From the NCBI RefSeq assembly GCF_002920635.1, contig NZ_PQSR01000006.1, forward strand, positions 1-64,000: DNA of 64,000 bases, given 5' to 3'. Below the pieces are notes generated by a model. It was not told the DNA's origin. It searched no databases and saw only the letters and a list, made by a program, of their open reading frames with translations. Position numbers and translations under genes: made by a program. The stretch is from Streptomyces sp. Ru72 (GTDB lineage: Bacteria > Actinomycetota > Actinomycetes > Streptomycetales > Streptomycetaceae). Shown here piece by piece: positions 43,905 to 54,718 of the stretch. The stretch's first letter is position 1. Each line of letters starts with the position of its first letter.

Positions 43905-45698
43905 GTGACTACCCAACGCACCTCAGGGCGGCGCAAGCAGGCCATGGCCGCTGCCGCCGTGGTCGCCGCGCTGCTGACCACGGCGGCGTGCGGCGGCGGC
44001 AACGACGACAACAGCGGTTCGAAGAACGGTGCGGCCGGCTTCGACGCGGCGAACAACAAGGTCGCCCAGGCATCCCTGGCCAAGAAGGGCGGCACGCTCA
44101 AGTTCGGTGGGGCCCAGGACGCCGACTCGTGGGACACCACGCGCGGCTACTACGGCTTCGCCTGGAACTTCATGCGCTACTACAGCCGCCAGCTCGTCAC
44201 GAACAAGACGGAGCCCGGTAAGGAAGGCGCCAAGCTGACCCCGGACCTCGCCACCGGGCTCGCCAAGATCTCCGACGACGGCAAGACGTACACGTACACG
44301 CTGCGTGACGGGATCACCTGGGAGGACGGCAAGCCGATCACGTCCAAGGACGTCAAGTACGGCATCGAGCGCGTGTGGGCGCAGGACGTGCTGTCCGGCG
44401 GCCCGACCTACCTGAAGGACTTCCTGGACCCGGACGGCAAGTACCAGGGCCCGTACAAGGACACGTCCCCGGACCACCTCGGTCTGAAGGCGATCGACAC
44501 GCCCGACGACAAGACGATCGTCTTCCACCTGCCCAAGGCGAACGCCGACTTCGAGGAAGTGCTCGCGCTGACCTCGGCGTCCCCGGTCCGCCAGGACAAG
44601 GACACCAAGTCCAAGTACGCGCTGCACCCGTTCTCCTCGGGCCCGTACAAGTTCCAGTCGTACAACCCGGGCAAGGACCTCACCCTGGTCCGCAACACCA
44701 ACTGGAAGCAGTCCTCGGACCCGATCCGCAAGGCGTACCCGGACAAGATCACCGTCCAGTTCTTCTCCGACGCCAACCAGCTGGACCAGCGTCTGCTCAA
44801 CGGTGACATCGATCTGGACATCAACCAGACCGGCATGTCGCCCCAGGGCCGCACCACCGCCCTGAAGGAGCACAAGGCCAACCTGGACAACCCGGTCTCG
44901 GGCTACATCCGTTACGCGGTCTTCCCGCAGAGCGTGAAGCCGTTCGACAACGAGCACTGCCGCAAGGCCGTCATCTACGGCGCCGACCACGTCTCCCTGC
45001 AGACCGCGCGCGGTGGCCCGGTCGCCGGTGGTGACATCGGCACCAACATGCTGCCGCCGTCCGTCCCGGGCGCCGAAGGCCAGAAGTACGACCCGTACGA
45101 GCTCGCCGGTGCGAACAAGAACGGCAACGCCGCCAAGGCCAAGGAAGAGCTGAAGGCCTGCGGCCAGCCCAACGGCTTCAGCACCACCATCGCCGTCCGC
45201 AACAACAAGCCGGTCGAGGTGGCCACCGCCCAGTCCCTGCAGGCGTCGCTGAAGAAGATCGGCATCAACGCCCAGATCGACCAGTACGACGGTTCGCAGA
45301 CCACCGGCATCATCGGTAGCCCCGACAACGTGAAGAAGAAGGGCTACGGCATCATCATCATGGGCTGGGGTCCGGACTTCCCGACCGTCCAGGGCTTCGG
45401 TCTGCCGCTGTGGGACAGCAAGTACATCCTGCAGAGCGGCAACAACAACTACGCCCTGATCAAGGACAAGGCGATCGACGGCCTGTTCGACCAGTACGTG
45501 AACACGCTCGACGCCGCGCAGAAGACCCAGATCGCCACGCAGATCAACCACAAGGTCATGGAGGGCGGCTACTACCTGCCCTTCGTCTTCGAGAAGTTCA
45601 TCAACTGGCGTTCGAACCGGCTGGCGAACGTGTACACGACCGACGCGTACAGCGGTCAGTACGACTTCGTCAACCTGGGCCTGAAGTCCGCGAAGTAA
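43905..45698 (+). CDS. Peptide ABC importer substrate-binding lipoprotein (SBP_bac_5)
   Basis: A 597-residue lipoprotein of the family-5 solute binding proteins. Lipobox TTAAC gives Cys29. Family segments include TYTYTLRDGITWEDGKPITS, SSGPYKFQSYNPGKD and NGDIDLDINQTG. Ligand is probably a peptide; streptomycete relatives import oligopeptides, sometimes with developmental roles (BldK). GTG 43905 has GGAGGA nine bases upstream. A very strong stem-loop lies after it inside the operon, likely to raise its mRNA level over the membrane components. Confidence 0.93.
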   Translation: MTTQRTSGRRKQAMAAAAVVAALLTTAACGGGNDDNSGSKNGAAGFDAANNKVAQASLAKKGGTLKFGGAQDADSWDTTRGYYGFAWNFMRYYSRQLVTNKTEPGKEGAKLTPDLATGLAKISDDGKTYTYTLRDGITWEDGKPITSKDVKYGIERVWAQDVLSGGPTYLKDFLDPDGKYQGPYKDTSPDHLGLKAIDTPDDKTIVFHLPKANADFEEVLALTSASPVRQDKDTKSKYALHPFSSGPYKFQSYNPGKDLTLVRNTNWKQSSDPIRKAYPDKITVQFFSDANQLDQRLLNGDIDLDINQTGMSPQGRTTALKEHKANLDNPVSGYIRYAVFPQSVKPFDNEHCRKAVIYGADHVSLQTARGGPVAGGDIGTNMLPPSVPGAEGQKYDPYELAGANKNGNAAKAKEELKACGQPNGFSTTIAVRNNKPVEVATAQSLQASLKKIGINAQIDQYDGSQTTGIIGSPDNVKKKGYGIIIMGWGPDFPTVQGFGLPLWDSKYILQSGNNNYALIKDKAIDGLFDQYVNTLDAAQKTQIATQINHKVMEGGYYLPFVFEKFINWRSNRLANVYTTDAYSGQYDFVNLGLKSAK

Positions 45699-45751
45699 AC
45701 CCGGCACACCCGCCGTACGGCACGAAAGGCAGGTGAAGGCCGGCGCGGCGT

Positions 45752-45790
45752 GACCGCGGGCCACCGGACGACCTCCGGTGGCCCGCGGTC
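45752..45790 (+). terminator. 17-bp perfect stem-loop inside the importer operon
   Basis: GACCGCGGGCCACCGGA (45752-45768) is perfectly complementary to TCCGGTGGCCCGCGGTC (45774-45790) with a five-base loop. It lies 53 bases after the binding-protein stop and 18 before the next start codon. It may be a partial terminator or a 3-prime stabiliser. Confidence 0.75.
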
Positions 45791-45808
45791 CGCGGCGGGC
45801 CGTTAGCT

Positions 45809-46807
45809 GTGCTCGCTTACCTCATCAGGCGGCTCTTCGCCGCCGCAGTGATGCTTGTGGTCATCGTCATGGTGGTCTTCGGCATCTTCTTCCTCGTCCC
45901 CAAGTGGGCGGGCGTCGACATCGCCGCGAGTTTCGTGGGCAAGCAGGCCGACCCGGCCGCCGTGGAGGCGGTGCGCGAGAAGCTGGGCCTCGGCGACCCG
46001 ATCTACGTCCAGGTCTGGGAGTTCTTCAAGGGCATCTTCGCGGGCCGCACATACGCGGCCGGCGGTGACGTCACCCACTGCGCCGCACCGTGCTTCGGCT
46101 ACTCCTTCCGCAGTGAACAGGCCGTCTGGCCGGTGCTGACGGACCGCTTCCCGGTGACCCTGGGCCTCGCGCTCGGTGCCGCGGTGCTGTGGCTGATCTT
46201 CGGCATCGCGGCGGGTGTGCTCTCCGCGCTCAAGCGGGGCAGCATCTGGGACCGTGGCGCGATGGTCGTCGCCCTGGCGGGTGTGTCCCTCCCCATCTAC
46301 TTCACCGGCCTGCTCAGCCTGGCGATCTTCGCCTTCGGCCTGAAGTGGATCGACGCGCAGTACGTGCCCCTCGACCAGAGCGTCGGCGGCTGGTTCGGCG
46401 GCATGATCCTGCCGTGGATCACCCTCGCGTTCCTGTACGCGGCGATGTACGCCCGGATCACCCGCGCCACCATGCTGGAGATCCTCGGCGAGGACTACAT
46501 CCGCACCGCCCGCGCAAAGGGCCTGCGCGAACAGACCGTCATCGGCAAGCACGCCATGCGCTCGACGATGACGCCCATCCTGACCATGCTCGGCATGGAC
46601 CTCGGCGCGCTCATCGGCGGTGCCATCCTGACCGAGTCCACGTTCAACCTGCCGGGCCTCGGCCGTGCCGTGCTCGACGCCATCAGGAACCAGGATCTGC
46701 CCATCATCCTGGGCGTCACCCTGATCACTTCCCTCGCGGTGCTCATCGCCAACCTCGTGGTGGACGTTCTGTACGCCGTGATCGACCCCCGAGTGAGGCT
46801 CTCATGA
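45809..46807 (+). CDS. Peptide ABC importer permease, DppB/OppB type
   Basis: A 332-residue membrane permease with the usual N-terminal helix ([20 protein letters not shown]), a long external domain containing two cysteines ([12 protein letters not shown]), and five more helices. The cytoplasmic loop [21 protein letters not shown] is the EAA-type ATPase contact. GTG 45809 has no Shine-Dalgarno sequence, and lies just after the intra-operon stem-loop; translation may depend on RNA structure. The stop overlaps the next start (ATGA). Confidence 0.92.
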   Translation: MLAYLIRRLFAAAVMLVVIVMVVFGIFFLVPKWAGVDIAASFVGKQADPAAVEAVREKLGLGDPIYVQVWEFFKGIFAGRTYAAGGDVTHCAAPCFGYSFRSEQAVWPVLTDRFPVTLGLALGAAVLWLIFGIAAGVLSALKRGSIWDRGAMVVALAGVSLPIYFTGLLSLAIFAFGLKWIDAQYVPLDQSVGGWFGGMILPWITLAFLYAAMYARITRATMLEILGEDYIRTARAKGLREQTVIGKHAMRSTMTPILTMLGMDLGALIGGAILTESTFNLPGLGRAVLDAIRNQDLPIILGVTLITSLAVLIANLVVDVLYAVIDPRVRLS

Positions 46808-47897
46808 GCGAACTCAGCAAGACCGGAGCAGCCGTGAGCGAACCCACGAGTTCCTCGCCCGCGCCGACCGCCTTCCTCGAGGTGCGCGACCTCAAGGTGC
46901 ACTTCCCGACCGACGACGGCCTGGTGAAGTCCGTCGACGGGCTCAGCTTCCAGCTGGAGAAGGGCAAGACCCTCGGCATCGTGGGCGAGTCGGGCTCCGG
47001 CAAGTCCGTCACCTCACTCGGCATCATGGGCCTGCACACCACGGGCCAGTACGGCAAGCGCAGGGCGCAGATCTCCGGCGAGATCTGGCTGAACGGCACC
47101 GAGCTGCTGTCCGCCGACCCCGACCAGGTGCGCAAGATGCGCGGTCGCGAGATGGCGATGATCTTCCAGGACCCGCTGTCCGCGCTGCACCCGTACTACA
47201 CGATCGGCCAGCAGATCGTGGAGGCGTACCGGATCCACCACGACGTCGACAAGAAGACCGCCCGCAAGCGGGCGATCGAGATGCTCGACCGGGTGGGCAT
47301 CCCGCAGCCCGACAAGCGCGTCGACAACTACCCGCACGAGTTCTCCGGCGGTATGCGCCAGCGCGCGATGATCGCGATGTCGCTGGTCAACAACCCCGAA
47401 CTGCTCATCGCGGACGAGCCGACCACCGCCCTGGACGTGACCGTCCAGGCGCAGATCCTCGACCTCATGCGCGATCTGCAGAAGGAGTTCGGCTCCGCCG
47501 TCATCATCATCACCCACGACCTGGGCGTCGTCGCCGAACTGGCCGACGACATCCTGGTGATGTACGGCGGCCGCTGCGTGGAACGCGGGCCGGCCGAGAA
47601 GGTGTTCTACGAGCCCCGCCACCCCTACACCTGGGGCCTGCTCGGCTCGATGCCGCGCCTGGACCGCGAGCAGCAGGAGCGCCTCATCCCGGTCAAGGGC
47701 TCACCGCCCTCCCTGATCAACGTCCCGTCCGGCTGCGCCTTCAACCCCCGCTGCCCGTACGCCGACGTCCCGAAGGACAACGTCACCCGCACCGTCCGGC
47801 CCGAGCTGACCGAGGTCGGCAGCCGGCATTGGGCCGCCTGCCACATGTCGCAGGAGCAGCGGGAGCGTATCTGGACCGAAGAGATTGCGCCGAAGCT

Positions 47898-47901
<4 letters not shown>
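46804..47901 (+). CDS. Peptide ABC importer ATPase, DppD/OppD type
   Basis: A 365-residue ATPase with Walker [12 protein letters not shown]-loop [12 protein letters not shown], signature FSGGMRQR and Walker [13 protein letters not shown]. The C-terminal oligopeptide/dipeptide ATPase domain has four clustered cysteines ([12 protein letters not shown] ... AACHM) typical of an iron-sulfur-binding C-terminus in this family. ATG overlaps the permease stop codon, and its own TGA overlaps the next GTG, so three importer genes are translationally coupled. Confidence 0.94.
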
Positions 47902-49376
<1,475 letters not shown>

Positions 49377-49379
49377 GGC

Positions 49380-49409
49380 ATGACAACTTGGCAAAGTCAT
49401 GCACATGAC
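49380..49409. promoter_or_regulatory. Palindromic element before the M1 aminopeptidase
   Basis: GTCATG (49396-49401) and CATGAC (49404-49409) form a perfect inverted repeat around CA; ATGAC at 49380-49384 adds a further arm pairing with GTCAT (49396-49400). It lies about 75 bases before the aminopeptidase start and just after the importer operon. Confidence 0.4.
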
Positions 49410-49481
49410 CGAACGGGGGAGTGCAGAGTCTGGCGTGACCGCCCGATCGACTGATCGGCGCACGCTCGAAGGGATGACTCC

Positions 49482-50882
49482 ATGGCACTCTCCCGTTCGG
49501 CACGTTCGGCGCGCTTAGGGGTTCTGGCCACCGCGGCGGCCTCCTTCCTCGCCGTCGCGGCGTCCTCCGCCCCGGCCCCGGGCTCCGACGGCATCGGCGA
49601 CTCCTACTTCCCGCAGCTCGGCAACGGCGGCTTCGACGCCCGCCACTACGCCCTCGACGTGGCGTACGCCCCGGGCACCGGCCGCCTCGACGGCCGTACG
49701 ACGATCACGGCCCGTGCCACCCAGAGCCTGACCTCATTCGACCTGGACCTGCAGCAGCTTCAGGTCACGAAGGTCGAGGTGAACGGCAGACCCGCCCGGT
49801 TCACGCGCCAGGGCGACGAGATCCGCATCACCCCGCGCGGCGTTCTGCCGGGGGGCCGGGACTTCACGGTGGCCGTCACCTACGGCGGCGTCCCGCAGCC
49901 CCTCGGCGGTCCCATCGTGTTCGGATCCAAGTACGGGTGGATGAAGACCGCCGACGGCGTCTTCGTCGCCTGCGAGCCCAACGCCGCCTCCACCTGGTTC
50001 CCGTCCAGCGACCACCCCTCCGACAAGGCCACCTACGACATCCGCATCAAGGCGCCCAAGGGCCTGACCGCGGTCTCCAACGGACGGCTCATATCGACGT
50101 ACGACAAGGGGGACCAGACCGTCACCCACTGGCGGGAGTCCAAGCCGATGGCCACCTACCTGGCGACGGCGACCATCGGCAAGTTCGATGTGCGGACGGG
50201 GAAGACGCCGTCCGGCATCCCGATCTACGTCGCCATCGACCCCGTGCTGAAGAACAGCAACAGCGTCGACGTGTACGCCGTCACCGCCGAGGCCACCGAC
50301 TACTGGTCGAAGGTCTTCGGCCCGTACCCCTTCGAGGAGACCGGGGCCATCGTCGACGACATGCCCGAGGCGGGCTTCTCCCTGGAGGTGCAGTCGAAGC
50401 CCGCGTACTCGGCCGTCCGCAACGAGACGACGATCGTGCACGAGCTGGCCCACCAGTGGTTCGGCGACTCGGTCTCGGTGGCGCACTGGAAGGACATCTG
50501 GCTCAACGAGGGCTTCGCGACCTACGCCCAGTGGCTGTGGGCCGAGCACAAGGGCACCCGCTCGGCGCACGACTCCTTCGTCGCGGCGTACGACGCCCGT
50601 CCCGCCGACAACGCGTTCTGGCAGGTCAAGGTGGCGGACCCGCAGCGCGACACCATGTTCGCCTCCGCGGTCTACCAGCGCGGGGCGATGACGCTCCAGG
50701 CGCTGCGCGAGCGCATCGGCGACACGGCGTTCTTCGAGCTGCTGCCCGCCTGGACCAGGCTCCACCGCTACGGCAACGCGAACACCGGCGACTTCATCCG
50801 GCTCGCGGAGAGGATCTCGGGGCAGCGACTCGACGACCTGTTCCAGAAGTGGATCTTCACTACGGGCAAGCCGGCTCTGTAA
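49482..50882 (+). CDS. Secreted M1-family zinc aminopeptidase
   Basis: A 466-residue exported peptidase. A signal peptide covers about residues 1-30 (basic start, AAASFLAVAASSAPA). After a beta-rich N-domain, the thermolysin-like domain has zinc ligands His320, His324 (HELAHQW) and Glu343 (LNEGFATYAQWLW), with a Tyr in SAVYQRGAM. The usual GAMEN exopeptidase motif is replaced by FSLEVQ. Codon 12 is TTA (49515-49517), suggesting bldA-dependent translation. ATG 49482 follows AAGGGATG. It lies directly after the peptide importer operon, so liberated peptides or amino acids could feed it. Confidence 0.92.
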   Translation: MALSRSARSARLGVLATAAASFLAVAASSAPAPGSDGIGDSYFPQLGNGGFDARHYALDVAYAPGTGRLDGRTTITARATQSLTSFDLDLQQLQVTKVEVNGRPARFTRQGDEIRITPRGVLPGGRDFTVAVTYGGVPQPLGGPIVFGSKYGWMKTADGVFVACEPNAASTWFPSSDHPSDKATYDIRIKAPKGLTAVSNGRLISTYDKGDQTVTHWRESKPMATYLATATIGKFDVRTGKTPSGIPIYVAIDPVLKNSNSVDVYAVTAEATDYWSKVFGPYPFEETGAIVDDMPEAGFSLEVQSKPAYSAVRNETTIVHELAHQWFGDSVSVAHWKDIWLNEGFATYAQWLWAEHKGTRSAHDSFVAAYDARPADNAFWQVKVADPQRDTMFASAVYQRGAMTLQALRERIGDTAFFELLPAWTRLHRYGNANTGDFIRLAERISGQRLDDLFQKWIFTTGKPAL

Positions 50883-50932
50883 CTTCGGCGCAATCCGGAG
50901 TTGTCCTTGCTTTGTAAGGTGCACCCTCGTGG

Positions 50933-51649
50933 ATGAGTGAGAATGTAAGGGTGCTCCAGCAATTGTTCAGCCCCTCCGTCCAGCACACCCTGGATGTCGT
51001 CGGCATCTTCGTCTTCGCGATCTCCGGCGCCCTGCTGGCCGTCCGCAAGAACTTCGACGTCTTCGGCATCGCCGTGCTCGCCGAGGTCACCGCGCTGGGC
51101 GGGGGGCTGTTCCGCGACGTGGTCATCGGCGCCGTGCCGCCGGCGGCGTTCACGGATCTGGGGTACTTCCTGACCCCGCTGTTCGCCGCCCTGCTGGTGG
51201 TCTTCCTCCATCCGCAGGTGGAGCGCATCCAGGTCGCCGTCAACGTCTTCGACGCGGCCGGCCTCGGGCTGTTCTGCGTCGCGGGGACGACGAAGGCGTA
51301 CGACTACGGACTCGGCCTGACCGCGTCCGCCGCCCTCGGCCTCGCGACGGCCGTGGGCGGCGGTGTCCTGCGCGACGTCCTCGCCAACGAGGTGCCCTCG
51401 CTGCTGCGCTGGGACCGCGACCTCTACGCGGTCCCGGCGATCGTCGGGGCCACCATGGTCGCGCTCTGCATACGTTTCGACGCGCTGACCCCGCTCACCT
51501 CGGGGCTCGCGGTCGTCACCGCTTTCGTACTACGCCTGATGGCGATGAGGTACCACTGGCGAGCTCCGCGCGCTTGGAACCGCCGGTCCAATGTGGCTGA
51601 GGAAGACTCCCCGTGGCCTGGCCGGTCATCTGCTGGCTCAGCCAGGTGA
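50933..51649 (+). CDS. UPF0126/TRIC-type membrane protein
   Basis: A 238-residue integral membrane protein of the UPF0126 (YadS/YicG) family, with two related halves each containing a glycine-rich kinked segment, GGGLFRDVVIGAVPP and GGGVLRDVLANEVPS. Homologues are linked to glycine uptake or cation channels of TRIC type; the transported species here is unknown. The start ATG 50933 has no ribosome site; TAAGGT at 50915-50920 is a -10 candidate giving a very short leader. Its last 134 bases overlap the 3-prime end of the convergent esterase gene. Confidence 0.88.
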   Translation: MSENVRVLQQLFSPSVQHTLDVVGIFVFAISGALLAVRKNFDVFGIAVLAEVTALGGGLFRDVVIGAVPPAAFTDLGYFLTPLFAALLVVFLHPQVERIQVAVNVFDAAGLGLFCVAGTTKAYDYGLGLTASAALGLATAVGGGVLRDVLANEVPSLLRWDRDLYAVPAIVGATMVALCIRFDALTPLTSGLAVVTAFVLRLMAMRYHWRAPRAWNRRSNVAEEDSPWPGRSSAGSAR

Positions 51650-52739
51650 ACACCGTCGGGATCTGCGGGCGCCACAGGGCCATGCTGTGCCCGCCCGCGC
51701 TGTGCGGGATCAGCACCGCGCGCACCACCGTGGGCGGCTTCGCGATCGCCTGCAGCGCGGCGGCCGCCTGGTAGCCGTCGCCCATCTGGCCCGACAGGTA
51801 CAGCGAGATCCGGGGCGGGGTGCGGTAGCCCTTCAGGATGAAGTACGGGTTGTTCTGCCGGCGCAGCTCGACGCTCCGCGCGGCCAGCGAGTTGCGCTCG
51901 CCGATCGGGTCGTTGTAGCCGGACAGGCTGATCGCGGCCCGGTAGCGGTCGGGGTGCGCGACTGCGAGCTTCGCGGCACAGTGAGCCCCCGCGGAGTACC
52001 CGGCGGCCGCCCACCCGTCCGGGGCGGGCTGGGCGCGGAAGTTGTCCATGATCATCTTGGGCACGTCGACGCTGAGCCAGGAGTCGGCGTTCACCACGCC
52101 CGGGACGTTCGCGCAGCCGGTGTCCACCTTGGCGATGAGGTTGGTGCGCGGCGACACCAGGATGAACGGCTGCACCTGCCCGCTCTCCATCAGCGGCAGC
52201 AGCTGCTCGTGCACCTTCAGTGAGCCGAACCACGCCTTGGCCGAGCCCGGGTAGCCGGACAGCAGCTCCACCACCGGGAACTTCTTGTCCTTGTAGGCGG
52301 GGTCGTTGTACTGCGGCGGCAGCCACACGTAGACCTCGGCGTCGACGCCGGAGACCCGGCCCTTGAGCTGGGTGACCTCCACCCCGCCGGCCGCGTGCAT
52401 GTTCGGGCCGTCGGCCGGGGTGAATGTCTGTTTGACCTTGGGCAGGGCCTTGATCTGGATGCCGCCGGTGCCGTCCTTGCCGAGGTCGGCGGCCTGCTGC
52501 ACGTGGTCGCCCGTGCCGAACAGGTCGGACCAGTTGTCGTAGAGGCTGTTGGCGTTGTTCACCAGGACGAAGACGAGGGTGACCGCCGTGGCCTGGGCGA
52601 ACACGAGCATGAGCACTCGGACGGCCTGGCGCAGCACCATCGGGCCGCGCAGCCGCGACCACAGGAGCAGAGGCAGGATGAGGGCGATCGCCAAGAGGAC
52701 GATCGACGTGATGAGGAACGGCGTCCCGGTCAGGCTCAT
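51516..52739 (-). CDS. Membrane-anchored esterase D/antigen 85-like hydrolase
   Basis: A 407-residue protein with three or so N-terminal hydrophobic segments (about 5-65: LITSIVLLAIALILPLLLW; VLMLVFAQATAVTLVFVL), then an external alpha/beta hydrolase domain of the esterase D/Ag85 type with nucleophile elbow GYSAGAH and PVVELLSGYPGSAKAW. Its substrate is unknown. The C-terminal 25 residues (after GSLPQPHW) are a hydrophilic extension lying in the antisense overlap with the UPF0126 gene. ATG 52739 has a weak ribosome site. It is divergent from the thioesterase-like gene. Confidence 0.85.
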   Translation of the reverse strand: MSLTGTPFLITSIVLLAIALILPLLLWSRLRGPMVLRQAVRVLMLVFAQATAVTLVFVLVNNANSLYDNWSDLFGTGDHVQQAADLGKDGTGGIQIKALPKVKQTFTPADGPNMHAAGGVEVTQLKGRVSGVDAEVYVWLPPQYNDPAYKDKKFPVVELLSGYPGSAKAWFGSLKVHEQLLPLMESGQVQPFILVSPRTNLIAKVDTGCANVPGVVNADSWLSVDVPKMIMDNFRAQPAPDGWAAAGYSAGAHCAAKLAVAHPDRYRAAISLSGYNDPIGERNSLAARSVELRRQNNPYFILKGYRTPPRISLYLSGQMGDGYQAAAALQAIAKPPTVVRAVLIPHSAGGHSMALWRPQIPTVFTWLSQQMTGQATGSLPQPHWTGGSKRAELASGTSSPSGVVRKR

Positions 52740-52959
52740 CGGCTATGCGGCTCTTCCTGTGAACGGGCGGAACAGGCTGTACGTCTTCTGAGAGGGAGAC
52801 AGCGGGCCGTCGGTCACGGACGAGTGGGGACACTTACCGAGAAATTGCCAAAACCTCACTGAAGAACGGCCGAAATTCGTCCTGAGGTCCGGCGCGACGT
52901 CACTCACTCGACCGGCCTCAAAGCTACTGCTTAGTAATTTCCTGTTGTACGGTTCTGGC

Positions 52960-53820
52960 ATGCCAGAAGCAGCTACCGCACCGGCCGGGCGGGCCACGAT
53001 CGGCGACAGCGAGTTCGACCGCGACACCGCGGTCACGCGACGGAAAACCGGCGTCTACGACATCGACCTCTCCGCCGGCTGGACGATCATCAACGCCGTC
53101 AACGGCGGCTATCTGCTGGCCGTCCTGGGCCGCGCCCTCGCGGACGCCCTGCCGCACCCCGACCCGTTCACCGTCTCGGCGCACTACCTGACCGCCTCCC
53201 AGCCGGGGCCGGCCGTCGTGCGCACGGACGTGGTGCGCACCGGCCGTACCCTCTCCACGGGCCAGGCGTCCCTCTTCCAGTACGACGAGGAGGGCCACGA
53301 GGTGGAGCGCATCCGTGTCCTCGCCTCCTACGGCGACCTGGACTCGCTCCCCGACGACGTCCGCACGAGCGCGCGGCCGCCCGCGATGCCGCCCCTGGAT
53401 CAGTGCTTCGGCCCCGAGGACGGTCCGGCGCCGATCCCCGGCAGCTCGGCCATCACCGACCGGCTGATGCTCAAGCTGGACCCCGCGACCCTGGGCTGGG
53501 CGCTCGGCGCGCCCTCGGGGAAGGGTGAGATGCGGGCCTGGTTCGGCCTCGCCGACGGACGGGACGCCGACCCCCTGTCCCTGCTGCTCGCGGTGGACGC
53601 ACTGCCGCCCACAGCCTTCGAGCTGGGAATCTCCGGCTGGGTACCGACGATCGAACTGACCGTGCACGTACGCTCCCGCCCGGCTCCGGGCCCCCTGCGC
53701 GTCTCGATCACCACGCGCAACCTCGCCGGTGGCTTCCTGGAGGAGGACGCGGAGGTCTGGGACGCCGAGGACCGCCTGGTCGCCCAGTCCCGCCAACTGG
53801 CCCGCGTCAAACTGACCTGA
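52960..53820 (+). CDS. Double hot-dog acyl-CoA thioesterase-like protein
   Basis: A 286-residue protein with the two-hotdog TesB-like arrangement: first half WTIINAVNGGYLLAVLGRAL and FTVSAHYLTASQPGPAVV, second half GWVPTIELTVHVRSRPAPGPL and EEDAEVWDAEDRLVAQSRQLA. Such proteins hydrolyse acyl-CoA esters. ATG 52960 lacks a ribosome site; TACGGT (52948-52953) ends six bases before it, as in leaderless genes. A short inverted repeat TACT-GCTT-AGTA (52925-52936) lies at the -35 region. Confidence 0.85.
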   Translation: MPEAATAPAGRATIGDSEFDRDTAVTRRKTGVYDIDLSAGWTIINAVNGGYLLAVLGRALADALPHPDPFTVSAHYLTASQPGPAVVRTDVVRTGRTLSTGQASLFQYDEEGHEVERIRVLASYGDLDSLPDDVRTSARPPAMPPLDQCFGPEDGPAPIPGSSAITDRLMLKLDPATLGWALGAPSGKGEMRAWFGLADGRDADPLSLLLAVDALPPTAFELGISGWVPTIELTVHVRSRPAPGPLRVSITTRNLAGGFLEEDAEVWDAEDRLVAQSRQLARVKLT

Positions 53821-53849
53821 CCCGGACAGTCGGGAGGCATGCCGCAGGC

Positions 53850-53906
53850 GGAGCCCCGCCGGGCTCCCAGGGGCGGGGCCCCGGCGGGTCGAAGGGGCCG
53901 GGCCCC
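53850..53906. terminator. GC-rich convergent terminator region
   Basis: GGAGCCC (53850-53856) pairs with GGGCTCC (53861-53867), and GGGGCCCCGG (from 53875) can pair with CCGGGCCCC (53898-53906). The region lies between the convergent thioesterase-like and DinB-type genes. The following GGGACGGGAACGGATAAGGG resembles a common Streptomyces intergenic repeat. Confidence 0.5.
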
Positions 53907-53978
53907 TGGGGGACGGGAACGGATAAGGGCGGCAGGGGCGCAACGCGTCCCCGCAGCCCCCGTCGCACACCTTCCGCC

Positions 53979-54605
53979 CTACCGGTCCAGCGGCCGGCGG
54001 CCGAGCCACGCCGCCAGGCGCGCGTAGGCGTCCGCCGCCTCGGGGACCGGAACCGCCGACGCGAACGGCAGGTCGTCGCCCCGTTCCCCTTCCGGCAGGA
54101 CGAGGCGGGCCACCGCGAGCGCGAACTCCGCCAGTTCGGGGTCCAGGTCGCCGGGCCGGCCCAGGGCCTGCCAGAGATCCCAGGTGTGGGCCACGCACTC
54201 CATCACATACCCGGACAGCGCGTTGCGCCCCGGCGCCTCTCCCCACGGCACGCGCACCGCCGCGTCCAGCCGGCCGTCGTCCGCCCAGCCCCGTCGCACA
54301 GCGGACCTGGCCTCCTCGTACGCGGCGGCCCAGCCGTCGTCCGGGACGCCGTCCACGAACGGACGCACGGCCATCCCGTCGCCGCCCGCGCCGACCCGGG
54401 CGATCCGCAGGGTGCCGCCGACGATGTGTGACAGGAGGGTCCGCACGTCGAACTCCGAACACGGCGTCGGGCCCGCGAGCTGCCCGGGCCGTACGGTCTC
54501 GATCAGTGCGGCGGCCTGCTCGGCGGCGCGGGCGTACACGGGGCGCGGGTCGGTCATGGCGTCGGTGGTCGTGGCGGTGTCGGTGGTCGTGGCGACGTCG
54601 GTCAT
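53979..54605 (-). CDS. Mycothiol-dependent maleylpyruvate isomerase/DinB-like protein (TIGR03086 type)
   Basis: A 208-residue helical-bundle protein. The pattern QLAGPTPCSEFDVRTLLSHIVGG with metal-binding His, and later MECVAHTWDLWQALG with the second His, matches TIGR03086/MDMPI_N proteins, which bind a divalent metal and often use mycothiol. Exact reaction unknown. ATG 54605 has GGAGAG seven bases upstream; the first 16 residues are a Thr/Asp/Ala repeat and an internal ATG at 54557 could be the start of the conserved part. It is divergent from a WYL regulator that probably controls it. Confidence 0.84.
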   Translation of the reverse strand: MTDVATTTDTATTTDAMTDPRPVYARAAEQAAALIETVRPGQLAGPTPCSEFDVRTLLSHIVGGTLRIARVGAGGDGMAVRPFVDGVPDDGWAAAYEEARSAVRRGWADDGRLDAAVRVPWGEAPGRNALSGYVMECVAHTWDLWQALGRPGDLDPELAEFALAVARLVLPEGERGDDLPFASAVPVPEAADAYARLAAWLGRRPLDR

Positions 54606-54664
54606 GGCGGTTCTCTCCGTTCTGTTCGGTCCGCGAGGGACATCCGGAGGGTCGCGCCATAACC

Positions 54665-54679
54665 TGACAGTTTCCGTCA
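54665..54679. promoter_or_regulatory. Candidate operator of the WYL regulator
   Basis: TGACAGTTTCCGTCA (54665-54679) is an inverted repeat of TGACRG with a three-base spacer. It lies in the 113-base gap between the divergent DinB-type and WYL regulator genes, in a position suited to control both. Confidence 0.45.
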
Positions 54680-54718
54680 ACATTTGCGCGCCGACCCCGT
54701 GCCCGCGATCCTGTGGCC

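Noticed and set aside
52925..52936. TACT-GCTT-AGTA inverted repeat before the thioesterase-like gene
   Set aside because: Arms are only four bases long, so it was mentioned but not called as an operator.
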